A stretch of DNA of 12,749 nucleotides from Thermogladius sp. (GCA_009904025.1 WYEE01000108.1:1-12749); one strand, 5' to 3'; numbered from the stretch's first letter, positions 1-6,244 are shown. Numbers and translations are program-made. The notes: generated from the letters alone by a model not told the origin.

Positions 1-252
1 GATAAGACTGTGCCGAGCGCCAGCACACTACTCTTCATTCTCTACCTAAGCTTGTTCTGCACTATAGTAGCCTCGATACTCCAAGTGCTGGGTCAGAAAT
101 ATGTGCCAGCATACGCCGCTGCCACAATATACCTTCTAGAGCCGGTTTCCGCCATGATCTTCTCAGTGGCTTTCTACGGTGAGAGACCTATTCCCGAGCA
201 GGTTGCCGGCTCTATACTGATTCTTATAGCCATCTACATTGCCTCGAAGTAA
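1..252 (+). CDS. EamA/DMT-family transporter, C-terminal fragment
   Basis: The reading frame is open from the first base, so this is the last 83 residues of a gene that starts outside the window. It is very hydrophobic, with three segments of membrane-helix length (about residues 9-29, 38-56 and 62-80). The final part follows the usual end of an EamA domain: an aromatic/Ala-rich helix, a 'LLEPVSAMIF' stretch, a conserved Gly-Glu ('YGERPIPEQVAGS'), then a last helix ending in Ser-Lys. EamA proteins are 10-helix inner-membrane carriers of the drug/metabolite transporter superfamily; their substrates vary and cannot be read from this fragment. The family call is fairly safe; substrate and direction are unknown. 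No T-rich terminator follows directly. Confidence 0.75.
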   Translation, partial: DKTVPSASTLLFILYLSLFCTIVASILQVLGQKYVPAYAAATIYLLEPVSAMIFSVAFYGERPIPEQVAGSILILIAIYIASK

Positions 253-286
253 CGGCTCCACTATTCGTAGGTTGACAAATAGATAG

Positions 287-295
287 TTTTATTTT
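287..295 (+). promoter_or_regulatory. TATA box of the amidohydrolase gene
   Basis: An AT-only TTTTATTTT element lies about 38 bases before the GTG start at 329. With the usual archaeal 25-27 base TATA-to-start spacing, transcription would begin near 315-317, giving a leader of about 14 bases. This is inferred from sequence only. Confidence 0.45.
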
Positions 296-328
296 ATGCC
301 TCGGGTAAAATTGGATAAGGGGATGTGA

Positions 329-1711
329 GTGAGGGAGAAAGTTGATATCTTAATATCAAACACCTTACTTGTAACAATGAACAGTGAGAGACGTGTAGTT
401 CCCAGAGGGTTTGTAGCTGTCAGAGACGGTGTTATCGTAGATGTGGGTGTCGGCGATGGGAGAGAGAAATATTCAAGCGAGGAAGTCATAGATGGGGCCA
501 AAACGGTCACCGTCCCAGGCTTCATAAGCGCCCACACACACTTCTACGGTGCCCTCCTCACGGGTAGCCCCTGGTTCGGCAGGATAGAGCCGCCTTCAGA
601 CTTCATGCAGAATCTCCAGAGGATATGGTGGGCTCTAGACGTCATGTTATGCCACGAGGAGGCGTATGCAGCTGCCCTAATTGGCTCCATAATGTACGCC
701 AAGTCTGGTGTAACGAACTTCTTCGATAATATTAGCGCTCCCAACTGCATCGAGAATATACTCGACAGCATGGAGAAGGCTGTGGATGAGGTTGGGTTAA
801 GGGGGATACTCAGCTTTGAGGCCACACAGAGGAGGAGCCTCGAGGAGGGTGTGAGGGGTGTTAGAGAGAACGAGAGGTTTATAGTCAAGAATAATAAAGA
901 CCCTAGAAAGAGGGTTAAGGGTGCAATCTACCTCCACGCCAGCTTCACTGTTACAGATGATTTATTCAAGCTTGCTATGGAGGTTGCGGAGAAGCACGAT
1001 GCGTTAATAGCGATCCACACGGAGGAGGGCCTAGTAGACGTCTACCACAACATCGAGAGATACGGGCTTAGGCCTATTGAGAGGATGGATAAGCTTGGTT
1101 TCCTGTCTCCAAGAGTCCACTTGGTCCACGCAGTCCAGGCCACTGATGAGGAGATAGCTTTGATCAAGAAGAGCGGGGCCCACGTGGCGCACAACCCTAT
1201 GAGCAATATGTTGAATGCGGTCGGCGTCCCGAAGATACCTAAAATGCTCGAGCTAGGCATTAACGTAGGGTTGGGGGACGACGGCTATATCTTCAACATC
1301 TTCGAGAACATGAGGGCGGCATACCTAATACACAAGGTTTGGAACCTTGATCCAAGACTCATGACGCCTCTACAAGTGGTTGAAATGGCTACCGTAAACT
1401 CTGCTAAAATGTTCCACCAAGAGAGAGAGCTGGGGAGCATTGAACCCGGCAAGAAAGCTGACCTGGTTGTTATCAAGCCCAGGACACCTTCAACGCCTGT
1501 AAATGAGAAGACCATCTATGGACATCTAGTAAACTCGTTCTCCTCAGACGACGTGGACACAGTAATAGTGGATGGGAGATTCGTCGTGAGGGAGAAAAAG
1601 TTTGTTAACCTCAACGTGGATAAAGCCCTCGAAGAAGTCCACAGAGTTGTCGAGAAACTATGGGATAGAATGCTCGTGGAGGGCAAATACCAGCTAGATT
1701 ACTTGAAATAG
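329..1711 (+). CDS. SsnA-like amidohydrolase (MTA/SAH deaminase / chlorohydrolase group)
   Basis: A 460-residue, complete metal-dependent amidohydrolase. Visible signature residues are PGFISAHTH (H69, H71), HTEE (H230, E233), a VHLVH segment (H264/H267), AHNP (H288) and GDDG (D318, with D317 where Thr is common). These fit the HxH...HxxE...H...D pattern of the cytosine-deaminase-like subgroup, whose members deaminate or dechlorinate purine, pyrimidine or triazine-type rings. The overall layout, including the 'LQRIWWALD' stretch near 97-104, the SAP segment at 136-138 and 'DGYIFNIFENM' at 318-328, resembles the SsnA putative aminohydrolases more than classical MTA/SAH deaminases. A C-terminal SIEPGKKADLVV beta-sandwich return (370-381) is intact. 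The GTG start is preferred: in-frame upstream options are absent and a GGGGA ribosome-binding site sits just before it. The substrate is undetermined; MTA or SAH deamination is possible but unproven. Confidence 0.82.
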   Translation: MREKVDILISNTLLVTMNSERRVVPRGFVAVRDGVIVDVGVGDGREKYSSEEVIDGAKTVTVPGFISAHTHFYGALLTGSPWFGRIEPPSDFMQNLQRIWWALDVMLCHEEAYAAALIGSIMYAKSGVTNFFDNISAPNCIENILDSMEKAVDEVGLRGILSFEATQRRSLEEGVRGVRENERFIVKNNKDPRKRVKGAIYLHASFTVTDDLFKLAMEVAEKHDALIAIHTEEGLVDVYHNIERYGLRPIERMDKLGFLSPRVHLVHAVQATDEEIALIKKSGAHVAHNPMSNMLNAVGVPKIPKMLELGINVGLGDDGYIFNIFENMRAAYLIHKVWNLDPRLMTPLQVVEMATVNSAKMFHQERELGSIEPGKKADLVVIKPRTPSTPVNEKTIYGHLVNSFSSDDVDTVIVDGRFVVREKKFVNLNVDKALEEVHRVVEKLWDRMLVEGKYQLDYLK

Positions 1712-1738
1712 TTTTCTCAATAATATTTTTCATTTTTA
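1712..1738 (+). terminator. T-rich terminator after the amidohydrolase
   Basis: Right after the TAG stop there are three T runs (TTTT, TTTTT, TTTTT) with no stable GC stem, the usual form of intrinsic archaeal termination. Confidence 0.5.
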
Positions 1739-1746
1739 TCCAACAC

Positions 1747-1755
1747 TTTATATAA
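1747..1755 (+). promoter_or_regulatory. Upstream TATA-like box in the cren7 intergenic region
   Basis: TTTATATAA is a better match to an archaeal TATA box than many real ones, but it lies about 165 bases before the Cren7 start and no open reading frame follows it. It could be a distal cren7 promoter giving a long leader, the promoter of a small RNA, or a chance match in AT-rich DNA. Confidence 0.35.
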
Positions 1756-1764
1756 CCCCCACAC

Positions 1765-1824
1765 GGTATTCTATGAGTTTATTTAATTGTCTATCCGTGA
1801 ATACCATTTTTCTAATTCGGTATT
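1765..1824 (+). repeat. Mutually exclusive short stems (GGTATTC / GAATACC / GGTATT)
   Basis: GGTATTC at 1765-1771 can pair with GAATACC at 1799-1805. The AATACC part can instead pair with GGTATT at 1819-1824. The two pairings exclude each other. They lie between the distal TATA-like box and the proximal cren7 promoter. Confidence 0.35.
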
Positions 1825-1870
1825 AAGCTGTATTACTATTCCATTATTTATTATTGTTGCTTATGAAAAA

Positions 1871-1878
1871 TTATATAA
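1871..1878 (+). promoter_or_regulatory. Proximal TATA box of cren7
   Basis: TTATATAA, about 40 bases before the ATG at 1915. The predicted start of transcription is near 1900, leaving a leader of about 15 bases that holds the GGGGA ribosome-binding site. Position and match make this the main cren7 promoter. Confidence 0.65.
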
Positions 1879-1904
1879 ACCCTTAACAACTAATAATAAC
1901 ATAA

Positions 1905-1909
1905 GGGGA
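1905..1909 (+). promoter_or_regulatory. Ribosome-binding site deciding the cren7 start
   Basis: GGGGA precedes the ATG at 1915 by five bases, the same spacing as in front of the amidohydrolase GTG. The earlier in-frame ATG at 1909 overlaps this element, so 1915 is the better start. Confidence 0.6.
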
Positions 1910-1914
1910 TGTAT

Positions 1915-2112
1915 ATGGCTGCGAGAGAGCCATGCAAAAAGGCTATTAAAGTGAAGACGCCTTCTGGAAAGGAGTTGGAGCTTATCCCGAGAAAAGTCTG
2001 GCAACTCAACCCTAGTGGAAGGAAGGGTGTTAAAGTAGGTTTATTCCAAGACCCTGAAACAGGCAAGTTCTTCAGACAGAAGGTTCCAGACGACTATCCA
2101 CTCTGTGGTTAA
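1915..2112 (+). CDS. cren7: Chromatin protein Cren7
   Basis: A 65-residue basic protein that matches the Cren7 family end to end: the KVKTPSGKE strand, 'KVWQLNPSGRKGVKVGLF', 'DPETGKFFR' and a terminal PDDYP. Cren7 is an abundant, small SH3-like DNA-binding protein of Crenarchaeota that binds the minor groove, bends and compacts DNA. The intercalating Leu (L31 here, L28 in Sulfolobus), the W29 before it and V39 (V36 in Sulfolobus) are kept; the Lys two residues after the Pro-equivalent loop position (K31 in Sulfolobus) is Ser34. Unusual for the family as I know it are cysteines near both ends, C7 and C64. The start at 1915 is set by the ribosome-binding site; starting at 1909 would add only Met-Tyr. 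The gene is monocistronic, with its own TATA box and a T-rich terminator. Confidence 0.93.
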   Translation: MAAREPCKKAIKVKTPSGKELELIPRKVWQLNPSGRKGVKVGLFQDPETGKFFRQKVPDDYPLCG

Positions 2113-2113
2113 A

Positions 2114-2129
2114 CCTTTTTTGTTTTTTA
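2114..2129 (+). terminator. T-rich terminator of cren7
   Basis: Two T6 runs separated by a G, placed directly after the TAA stop, with no GC-rich stem. This is the expected terminator for a strongly expressed single gene. Confidence 0.6.
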
Positions 2130-2138
2130 ACAATAGAA

Positions 2139-2148
2139 AATTATTTTT
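2139..2148 (+). promoter_or_regulatory. TATA-like box of the flavoprotein-ferredoxin gene
   Basis: AATTATTTTT lies about 43 bases before the TTG start at 2186, giving a predicted transcription start near 2170. Confidence 0.4.
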
Positions 2149-2176
2149 ACCTCGCCTCCTGGAATAATGATTGAGA

Positions 2177-2180
2177 GGTG
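2177..2180 (+). promoter_or_regulatory. GGTG ribosome-binding site selecting a TTG start
   Basis: GGTG followed by exactly five bases (TGAGA) and then TTG at 2186. The same GGTG-N5-start spacing occurs before pgk, usp, the phosphorylase and pheT in this window. It argues against the longer in-frame TTG at 2171, which would place the element inside the coding region. Confidence 0.65.
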
Positions 2181-2185
2181 TGAGA

Positions 2186-3406
2186 TTGCCTAGTCTAGAA
2201 GTAGAGTTTGCGGGTCTCAAGTTCAAGAACCCCCTCATGAACGCTGCCTGCCCAGTATCGAGAGACGCGGAATCGATGAAGGCTCTCATAGATAATGGTG
2301 TCGGCGGTGTTGTGGCGAAGACTATTAGCGTTAAGCCAGCTATTGTCCCAAGGCCTAGCATGGCCGCTGTAGACAGGGGTATAACTAGGATGCAGGTCCT
2401 CAAGACGATTAAACCAGGGGATATAAGAATTGTCAACCTAGATAGCGGGAACAACAGGTTCATATTCGGTGTTTTAAACGCAGAGCTATGGAGCGATATA
2501 CCGGCGGAGCACTACTTGGAACGCGAATACCCTGTTGTCCGTGAGTACTCGAGGAAGAACAATGTCCCCTTCATAGTGAGCATAGGCTATACACCTGAAG
2601 AACTCTCCAACCTAGGCCCTAAAGTTGAGAAAGCCGGTGCAGACGCCATTGAGTTCTCGACGCACTACATCGGGAAGGATTACAGGCCTGTGGTGGAGGC
2701 TGCTAAAGCATTGAGGGAGAGTGTGAGCATCCCGATCTTCGCAAAGCTAAGCCCCTTCACGCCAAACATACCTGAACTCGTTAAAGAACTCGAGAAAGTG
2801 GGGGTCAACGGTATCGTCGCCACAAACACTATCGGGCCTGCTTTAAGCATAGACGTTGAAACGGGTATGCCCATAGTCGGCGGCCCCTACGGATACGGAT
2901 GGCTCAGCGGCCCAGCGCTTAAACCCTTAGCTCTAGCAATAGTCGCACAAGTAGCGTTGAACACGAAGCTACCTGTCATAGGCGTCGGGGGTATTAGCAG
3001 GGGAGTCGACGTTATAGAGTACTTTATGGCTGGGGCGTCAGCAGTCCAAATATGTACGGCGGCATTGATCGAGGGTCCAGGTGTCTTCAAGAGAATCCTG
3101 AAGGAGATTGAGGAATGGTTGGGGAGACATGGATACGAGAGCATTCTCGATGTAAAGGGGCTTGCCCTGAAACACCTGAAGCCGGAGCCGCGGAGAGTGT
3201 GGGCGGAGCCCCCTATAGTCGACCCTAAGAAGTGTATTGGATGCGGGTTCTGCGAGCAGGTCTGCAACTACGACGCTGTACACGTGCTACCAGACGAGAA
3301 AGGAAAGAGAGTGGCGAGGGTGGATGTAAACAAGTGTTATGGGTGCGGTTTGTGCACTAGCGTCTGCCCGACGAGGGCGATCACATTCAAGGAGTACATT
3401 GGCTAA
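2186..3406 (+). CDS. PreA/dihydroorotate-dehydrogenase-like flavoprotein with C-terminal 2x[4Fe-4S] ferredoxin
   Basis: 406 residues from the TTG start. Residues 1-310 form a DHOD-type FMN TIM barrel: a KFKNPLMNA start, VVAKT (K45), FAKLSP (K187), ATNT (N214) and the phosphate-binding GVGGI near 266-270 followed by AGASAVQI. Residues 345-400 carry two cluster motifs, C350-C353-C356-C360 and C384-C387-C390-C394-P. The domain order and length resemble E. coli PreA (411 residues), the pyrimidine-reducing subunit of NAD-dependent dihydropyrimidine dehydrogenase. The usual substrate-loop motif ExNxSCP is replaced here by E156-F-S-T-H-Y, so the catalytic Cys (or Ser) of DPD/DHOD enzymes is absent; H160 is the only obvious acid/base nearby. 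Orotate or uracil as substrate is therefore doubtful. Inference: a soluble flavin enzyme exchanging electrons with ferredoxin. No PreT-like partner is next to it. Confidence 0.8.
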   Translation: MPSLEVEFAGLKFKNPLMNAACPVSRDAESMKALIDNGVGGVVAKTISVKPAIVPRPSMAAVDRGITRMQVLKTIKPGDIRIVNLDSGNNRFIFGVLNAELWSDIPAEHYLEREYPVVREYSRKNNVPFIVSIGYTPEELSNLGPKVEKAGADAIEFSTHYIGKDYRPVVEAAKALRESVSIPIFAKLSPFTPNIPELVKELEKVGVNGIVATNTIGPALSIDVETGMPIVGGPYGYGWLSGPALKPLALAIVAQVALNTKLPVIGVGGISRGVDVIEYFMAGASAVQICTAALIEGPGVFKRILKEIEEWLGRHGYESILDVKGLALKHLKPEPRRVWAEPPIVDPKKCIGCGFCEQVCNYDAVHVLPDEKGKRVARVDVNKCYGCGLCTSVCPTRAITFKEYIG

Positions 3407-3410
3407 TCCG

Positions 3411-3436
3411 CTTTTTTCTTTTCTCTTCTTTTATTT
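3411..3436 (+). terminator. Pyrimidine-rich terminator after the flavoprotein gene
   Basis: A long T/C tract starting with T6 and running through several TTTT and CTTTT blocks, beginning five bases after the stop codon. It fits archaeal intrinsic termination. Confidence 0.55.
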
Positions 3437-3452
3437 AATTATTTAAATAATT
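3437..3452. repeat. Perfect 16-bp AT palindrome upstream of pgk
   Basis: AATTATTTAAATAATT equals its own reverse complement. It may be an operator half, a spare TATA box, or part of the terminator of the gene before. Confidence 0.5.
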
Positions 3453-3476
3453 GTCGCGCAACTCTTGATTACCGTT

Positions 3477-3494
3477 TTTATTTGTTTAAATAAA
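3477..3494. repeat. Second AT inverted repeat upstream of pgk
   Basis: TTTATTT at 3477-3483 and AAATAAA at 3488-3494 are exact inverted copies around a GTTT loop. It shares the core TTTAAATAA with the palindrome 43 bases upstream. Confidence 0.45.
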
Positions 3495-3507
3495 TTTTTA
3501 ACGCAGG

Positions 3508-3515
3508 CTTAAATA
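3508..3515 (+). promoter_or_regulatory. TATA box of the pgk-gap-usp operon
   Basis: CTTAAATA lies about 37 bases before the pgk ATG. The predicted transcription start near 3537 leaves a leader of about 12 bases containing the GGTG site at 3540-3543. Confidence 0.6.
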
Positions 3516-3548
3516 GGATGAGGCGTATTACAGTAAACTGGTGAATTC

Positions 3549-4796
3549 ATGGGGTCTTCATTCTACGATCTTCTCACGTTAGATGACATTGATGTATCCG
3601 GGAAGAAGGTTTTCATGAGGATCGACATTAACTCTCCCATCGACCCTGAGACAGGTAAGATCCTGGATGACAGGAGAATAAGGATACACGCTAAGCATGT
3701 GAGAGAGGTACTAGAGAAATACAAGCCGGCCCTTGTACTGGGATCACATCAGGGTAGGCCTGGTGAAAGAGATTTCACAACACTCGAAGAGCACGCTGAG
3801 CTTCTAAGCAGGTACAGCGGCTTGAATATAAGGTTCGTCGACGACGTGATAGGCCCTGCCGCCAGGTCGGCTATCAGGGAACTAAAGCCGGGAGAGGTTC
3901 TTCTCTTAGATAACCTACGGCTTGTCTCAGAGGAGGTTGTTGAAGCGGCGCCGGAGGCACAGTCTATGACGATGTTTGTAAGAAGGCTCTCAAGTTTATT
4001 CGACTACTACGTCAACGATGCTTTCGCGACAGCTCATAGAAGCCAGCCAAGTATTGTGGGGCTCCCACTCGTCTTGCCGAGCGTTATGGGACCTTTATTC
4101 AGGAAGGAGATCAACGCTGTGGAGAAAATCTTCTCTTCAACTACAGGACCCCGGATCTTCATATTAGGGGGGTCCAAGGTCCACGACTTGATGAGGGTCG
4201 CGGAGAACCTGGTGAGAAACAGGCTGGCGGACAGAATTCTGACAATGGGTTTGCTCGCCCAGCTCTTTCTTTTGGCTAAGGGGGTTAGGCTAGGCGAGGA
4301 GAACATAAGGGTACTCGAGGAGAAGAACATCCTCACGCTGGTACCGAGGGCGAGGCTACTATTGATGAAAGGGGCGCCGATCGAGACACCCGTCGACGTT
4401 AAAGTCCACGTTGAGAAGGGTGATCTCGTCGAGAATGTGGCTATAACCAAGCTACGCGGCGTGATAAAGGATGTCGGTGAGACAACCGTTGAAATCTACA
4501 GCGAGTTGATTAAAGAGGCCTCTTTAATCGTGATGAGAGGGCCGGCTGGTGTTATAGAAGATGATAGATTCAAGGAGGGCACGCGGAGAATGCTCGACGC
4601 TATATATTCCTCCCGGGCGTTTGTTGTAATAGCTGGTGGCCACCTAGGCTCCATGATAGATGAGAACAAGGTTAACGAGAGAATCCACGTCTCAACTGGT
4701 GGAAACGCCTTGTTGCTTCTATTAAGCGGGGAAGAGTTGCCTGCTGTGAAAGCCCTCCAGATGAGCAAGTCAATATTCTACGGGGGTAAAAAGTGA
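3549..4796 (+). CDS. pgk: Phosphoglycerate kinase
   Basis: 415 residues, the normal length for the archaeal enzyme, complete. It interconverts 1,3-bisphosphoglycerate + ADP and 3-phosphoglycerate + ATP in cytosolic glycolysis/gluconeogenesis. Motifs in order: RIDINSP (24-30), GSHQGRP (65-71), NDAFATAHR (156-164), LGGSKVHD (206-213), IKDVGE (306-311), RGPAGVIED (330-338), AGGHLGSM (362-369) and STGGNALLLLLSG (382-394). Together these cover the substrate-binding N-domain, the hinge and the nucleotide-binding C-domain. The GGHLGS and STGGNA forms are the archaeal versions of the bacterial glycine loops. The ATG is fixed by GGTG five bases upstream. The last four bases (GTGA) overlap the GTG start of gap, so translation of the two is probably coupled. 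Confidence 0.96.
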   Translation: MGSSFYDLLTLDDIDVSGKKVFMRIDINSPIDPETGKILDDRRIRIHAKHVREVLEKYKPALVLGSHQGRPGERDFTTLEEHAELLSRYSGLNIRFVDDVIGPAARSAIRELKPGEVLLLDNLRLVSEEVVEAAPEAQSMTMFVRRLSSLFDYYVNDAFATAHRSQPSIVGLPLVLPSVMGPLFRKEINAVEKIFSSTTGPRIFILGGSKVHDLMRVAENLVRNRLADRILTMGLLAQLFLLAKGVRLGEENIRVLEEKNILTLVPRARLLLMKGAPIETPVDVKVHVEKGDLVENVAITKLRGVIKDVGETTVEIYSELIKEASLIVMRGPAGVIEDDRFKEGTRRMLDAIYSSRAFVVIAGGHLGSMIDENKVNERIHVSTGGNALLLLLSGEELPAVKALQMSKSIFYGGKK

Positions 4797-5815
4797 AGGC
4801 TGCTATAGGCGTCAACGGATACGGGACCATAGGCAAGAGAGTGGCTGAAGCAGTAAGGTCTATGCCCGATATGGAGCTTAGAGGTGTTGTGAAATACACA
4901 CCCGACTACACCGTCATAACCGCTTGGAGACAAGGCATCCCCGTATATGTCCCAGAAGGCAAGGAGAGTTTATTCGAGGAAGTCGGCGTTAAACCAGCTG
5001 GAACAATCGAGGAACTGTTGAAGTCGGTTAACTTGGTAGTTGATGCCTCCCCCGGCGGTAAGGGGGCCTTGAACAAACCGGCTTACGCTAAGTGGGGTGT
5101 TAAAGCGGTTTTCGAGGGAGGAGAGAAGCCTGATGTAGCCGAGGTGAGCTTCAGCACGCTCTGTAATTACAACGAGGGGTTGGGGAGAAGGTATATCAGG
5201 GTTGTCAGCTGCAATACGACCGGCTTGCTCAGGCTTATATGCCTGCTAGACAGACATATCGGTGTGAAGAGGGTTAGAGCTGTAATCGTTAGGAGGGCGA
5301 GCGACCCTAAAGAGGACAAGGGGGTTGTTAACACGATTAAACTGGACCCGCCGGCTATACCAAGCCACCATGCTCTCGACGTGAAGACTGTTCTCCCAAA
5401 CCTGGACATAGAGAGCGTAGCCCTTATTGCGCCCACAACTTTGATGCACGTCCATATTGTGTATGTTAGATTGAAGAGGAACTCTAACCTCAACGAGGTT
5501 GTAGAAGTGCTATCCTCCACACCCAGGATCGCCTTGATAGAGGCCTCTAGGATGGGGATCGACTCCACCGGTAAGATCGTGGAGTTAGCCAGGGATCTAG
5601 GGAGGAAGAGATACGACATCTACGAGAACATCTTATGGAGGGATATGGTGAAAGTAGACGGAGACGATCTGACGATAGTCCAGGCAGTACATCAGGAAGC
5701 CATCGTAATACCCGAGAACATCGACGCTATTAGAGCCTCACTGGGATTAGCAAGTAACGTCGGGGAGTCTATGGAACTGACAGATAGATTCCTTAATATA
5801 GGCCTACTTCGTTAA
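4793..5815 (+). CDS. gap: Archaeal (type II) glyceraldehyde-3-phosphate dehydrogenase, phosphorylating
   Basis: 340 residues with the archaeal GAPDH pattern: the Rossmann start AIGVNGYGTIGKRV (4-17), DASPGGKG (84-91), the catalytic SCNTTG loop with C140, the RRASDPKED segment (167-175) followed by a Pro-Ser-His-His stretch (190-193), and TTLMHVH with H219 in the position of the catalytic His of Sulfolobus GAPDH. It converts glyceraldehyde 3-phosphate, phosphate and NAD(P)+ to 1,3-bisphosphoglycerate. In hyperthermophilic archaea this enzyme is thought to work mainly in gluconeogenesis, because non-phosphorylating GAPN or GAPOR handles the catabolic step; that role is family knowledge, not visible here. 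The start is GTG inside the pgk stop (GTGA overlap), preceded by a GGGGGT site. Confidence 0.96.
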   Translation: MKAAIGVNGYGTIGKRVAEAVRSMPDMELRGVVKYTPDYTVITAWRQGIPVYVPEGKESLFEEVGVKPAGTIEELLKSVNLVVDASPGGKGALNKPAYAKWGVKAVFEGGEKPDVAEVSFSTLCNYNEGLGRRYIRVVSCNTTGLLRLICLLDRHIGVKRVRAVIVRRASDPKEDKGVVNTIKLDPPAIPSHHALDVKTVLPNLDIESVALIAPTTLMHVHIVYVRLKRNSNLNEVVEVLSSTPRIALIEASRMGIDSTGKIVELARDLGRKRYDIYENILWRDMVKVDGDDLTIVQAVHQEAIVIPENIDAIRASLGLASNVGESMELTDRFLNIGLLR

Positions 5816-5833
5816 ATCCAGAATGGTGGTTAC

Positions 5834-6244
5834 ATGGCTGAAGCTCCAACTTATGAAATAAGCTTTATGCTGAGGAGGATACTCGTCCCGTTCGACGGTA
5901 GCAGTTTGAGCGTAAAAGCCCTGAACATAGCAGTAGACCTCGCTAGACACTACGGCTCCCACCTAACCGTCCTCTACGTCAAGATGCCCGGCGAGAAAGA
6001 TGAGCCTCTAGAACTGGCTAAGTCGATAGTTGGCAGGAGGATTACAAACGTGAAGTATAAGGCTGTAGAGCTCGCTGGGAACGAGAGTATTTCAACGATC
6101 ATATTGAGGGAGACAGTTGAGGAGAGCTACGACATTGTAGTCATCGGGGCACGAGGTAAAACAAGCTACTTTGACCTAGCTATTGGTAGTATACCCCTCG
6201 CATTAGCAGTGAACTCGACATCCTCTGTTCTAATAGTCAGATAG
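5834..6244 (+). CDS. Universal stress protein, UspA family
   Basis: 136 residues, one Usp domain. It has the early beta-strand LRRILVPFDGSS with D21, and the ATP-binding motif G-2x-G-9x-G-S at G105, G108, G118 and S119, followed by the closing strand SVLIVR. This places it in the nucleotide-binding MJ0577-like branch, soluble and probably dimeric. The start at 5834 follows GGTG-N5 exactly and gives an 11-residue extension (MAEAPTYEISF) before the Met at which most Usp proteins would begin. It lies 18 bases after gap on the same strand, so it is probably the third gene of the pgk operon; a link to energy status is a reasonable guess only. Its last 15 bases overlap the end of the convergent dehydrogenase gene. 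Confidence 0.9.
   Translation: MAEAPTYEISFMLRRILVPFDGSSLSVKALNIAVDLARHYGSHLTVLYVKMPGEKDEPLELAKSIVGRRITNVKYKAVELAGNESISTIILRETVEESYDIVVIGARGKTSYFDLAIGSIPLALAVNSTSSVLIVR

Noticed and set aside
1712..1914. tRNA or structured RNA gene in the intergenic region before cren7
   Set aside because: It is very AT-rich, with no T-loop GTTCRA box and no CCA-adjacent acceptor stem. Only weak short stems are present, so no RNA gene is called.
2171..2188. Longer TTG start for the flavoprotein gene
   Set aside because: It would put the GGTG site inside the coding region, while GGTG-N5-TTG at 2186 matches the spacing of the other genes and the family's N-terminus.
2041..2463. 140-codon open frame on the - strand
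   Set aside because: It spans the end of cren7, the terminator and the start of the flavoprotein gene, has low-complexity Leu/Ser/Thr composition, no ribosome-binding site and no recognisable domain. It is the antisense shadow of two clear genes.
4034..4450. 138-codon open frame on the - strand
   Set aside because: It is antisense to pgk, with biased Ser/Leu/Phe composition and no upstream signals.
5167..5619. 150-codon open frame on the - strand
   Set aside because: It lies entirely antisense to the catalytic part of gap, is Ser/Leu/Thr-rich and lacks initiation signals.
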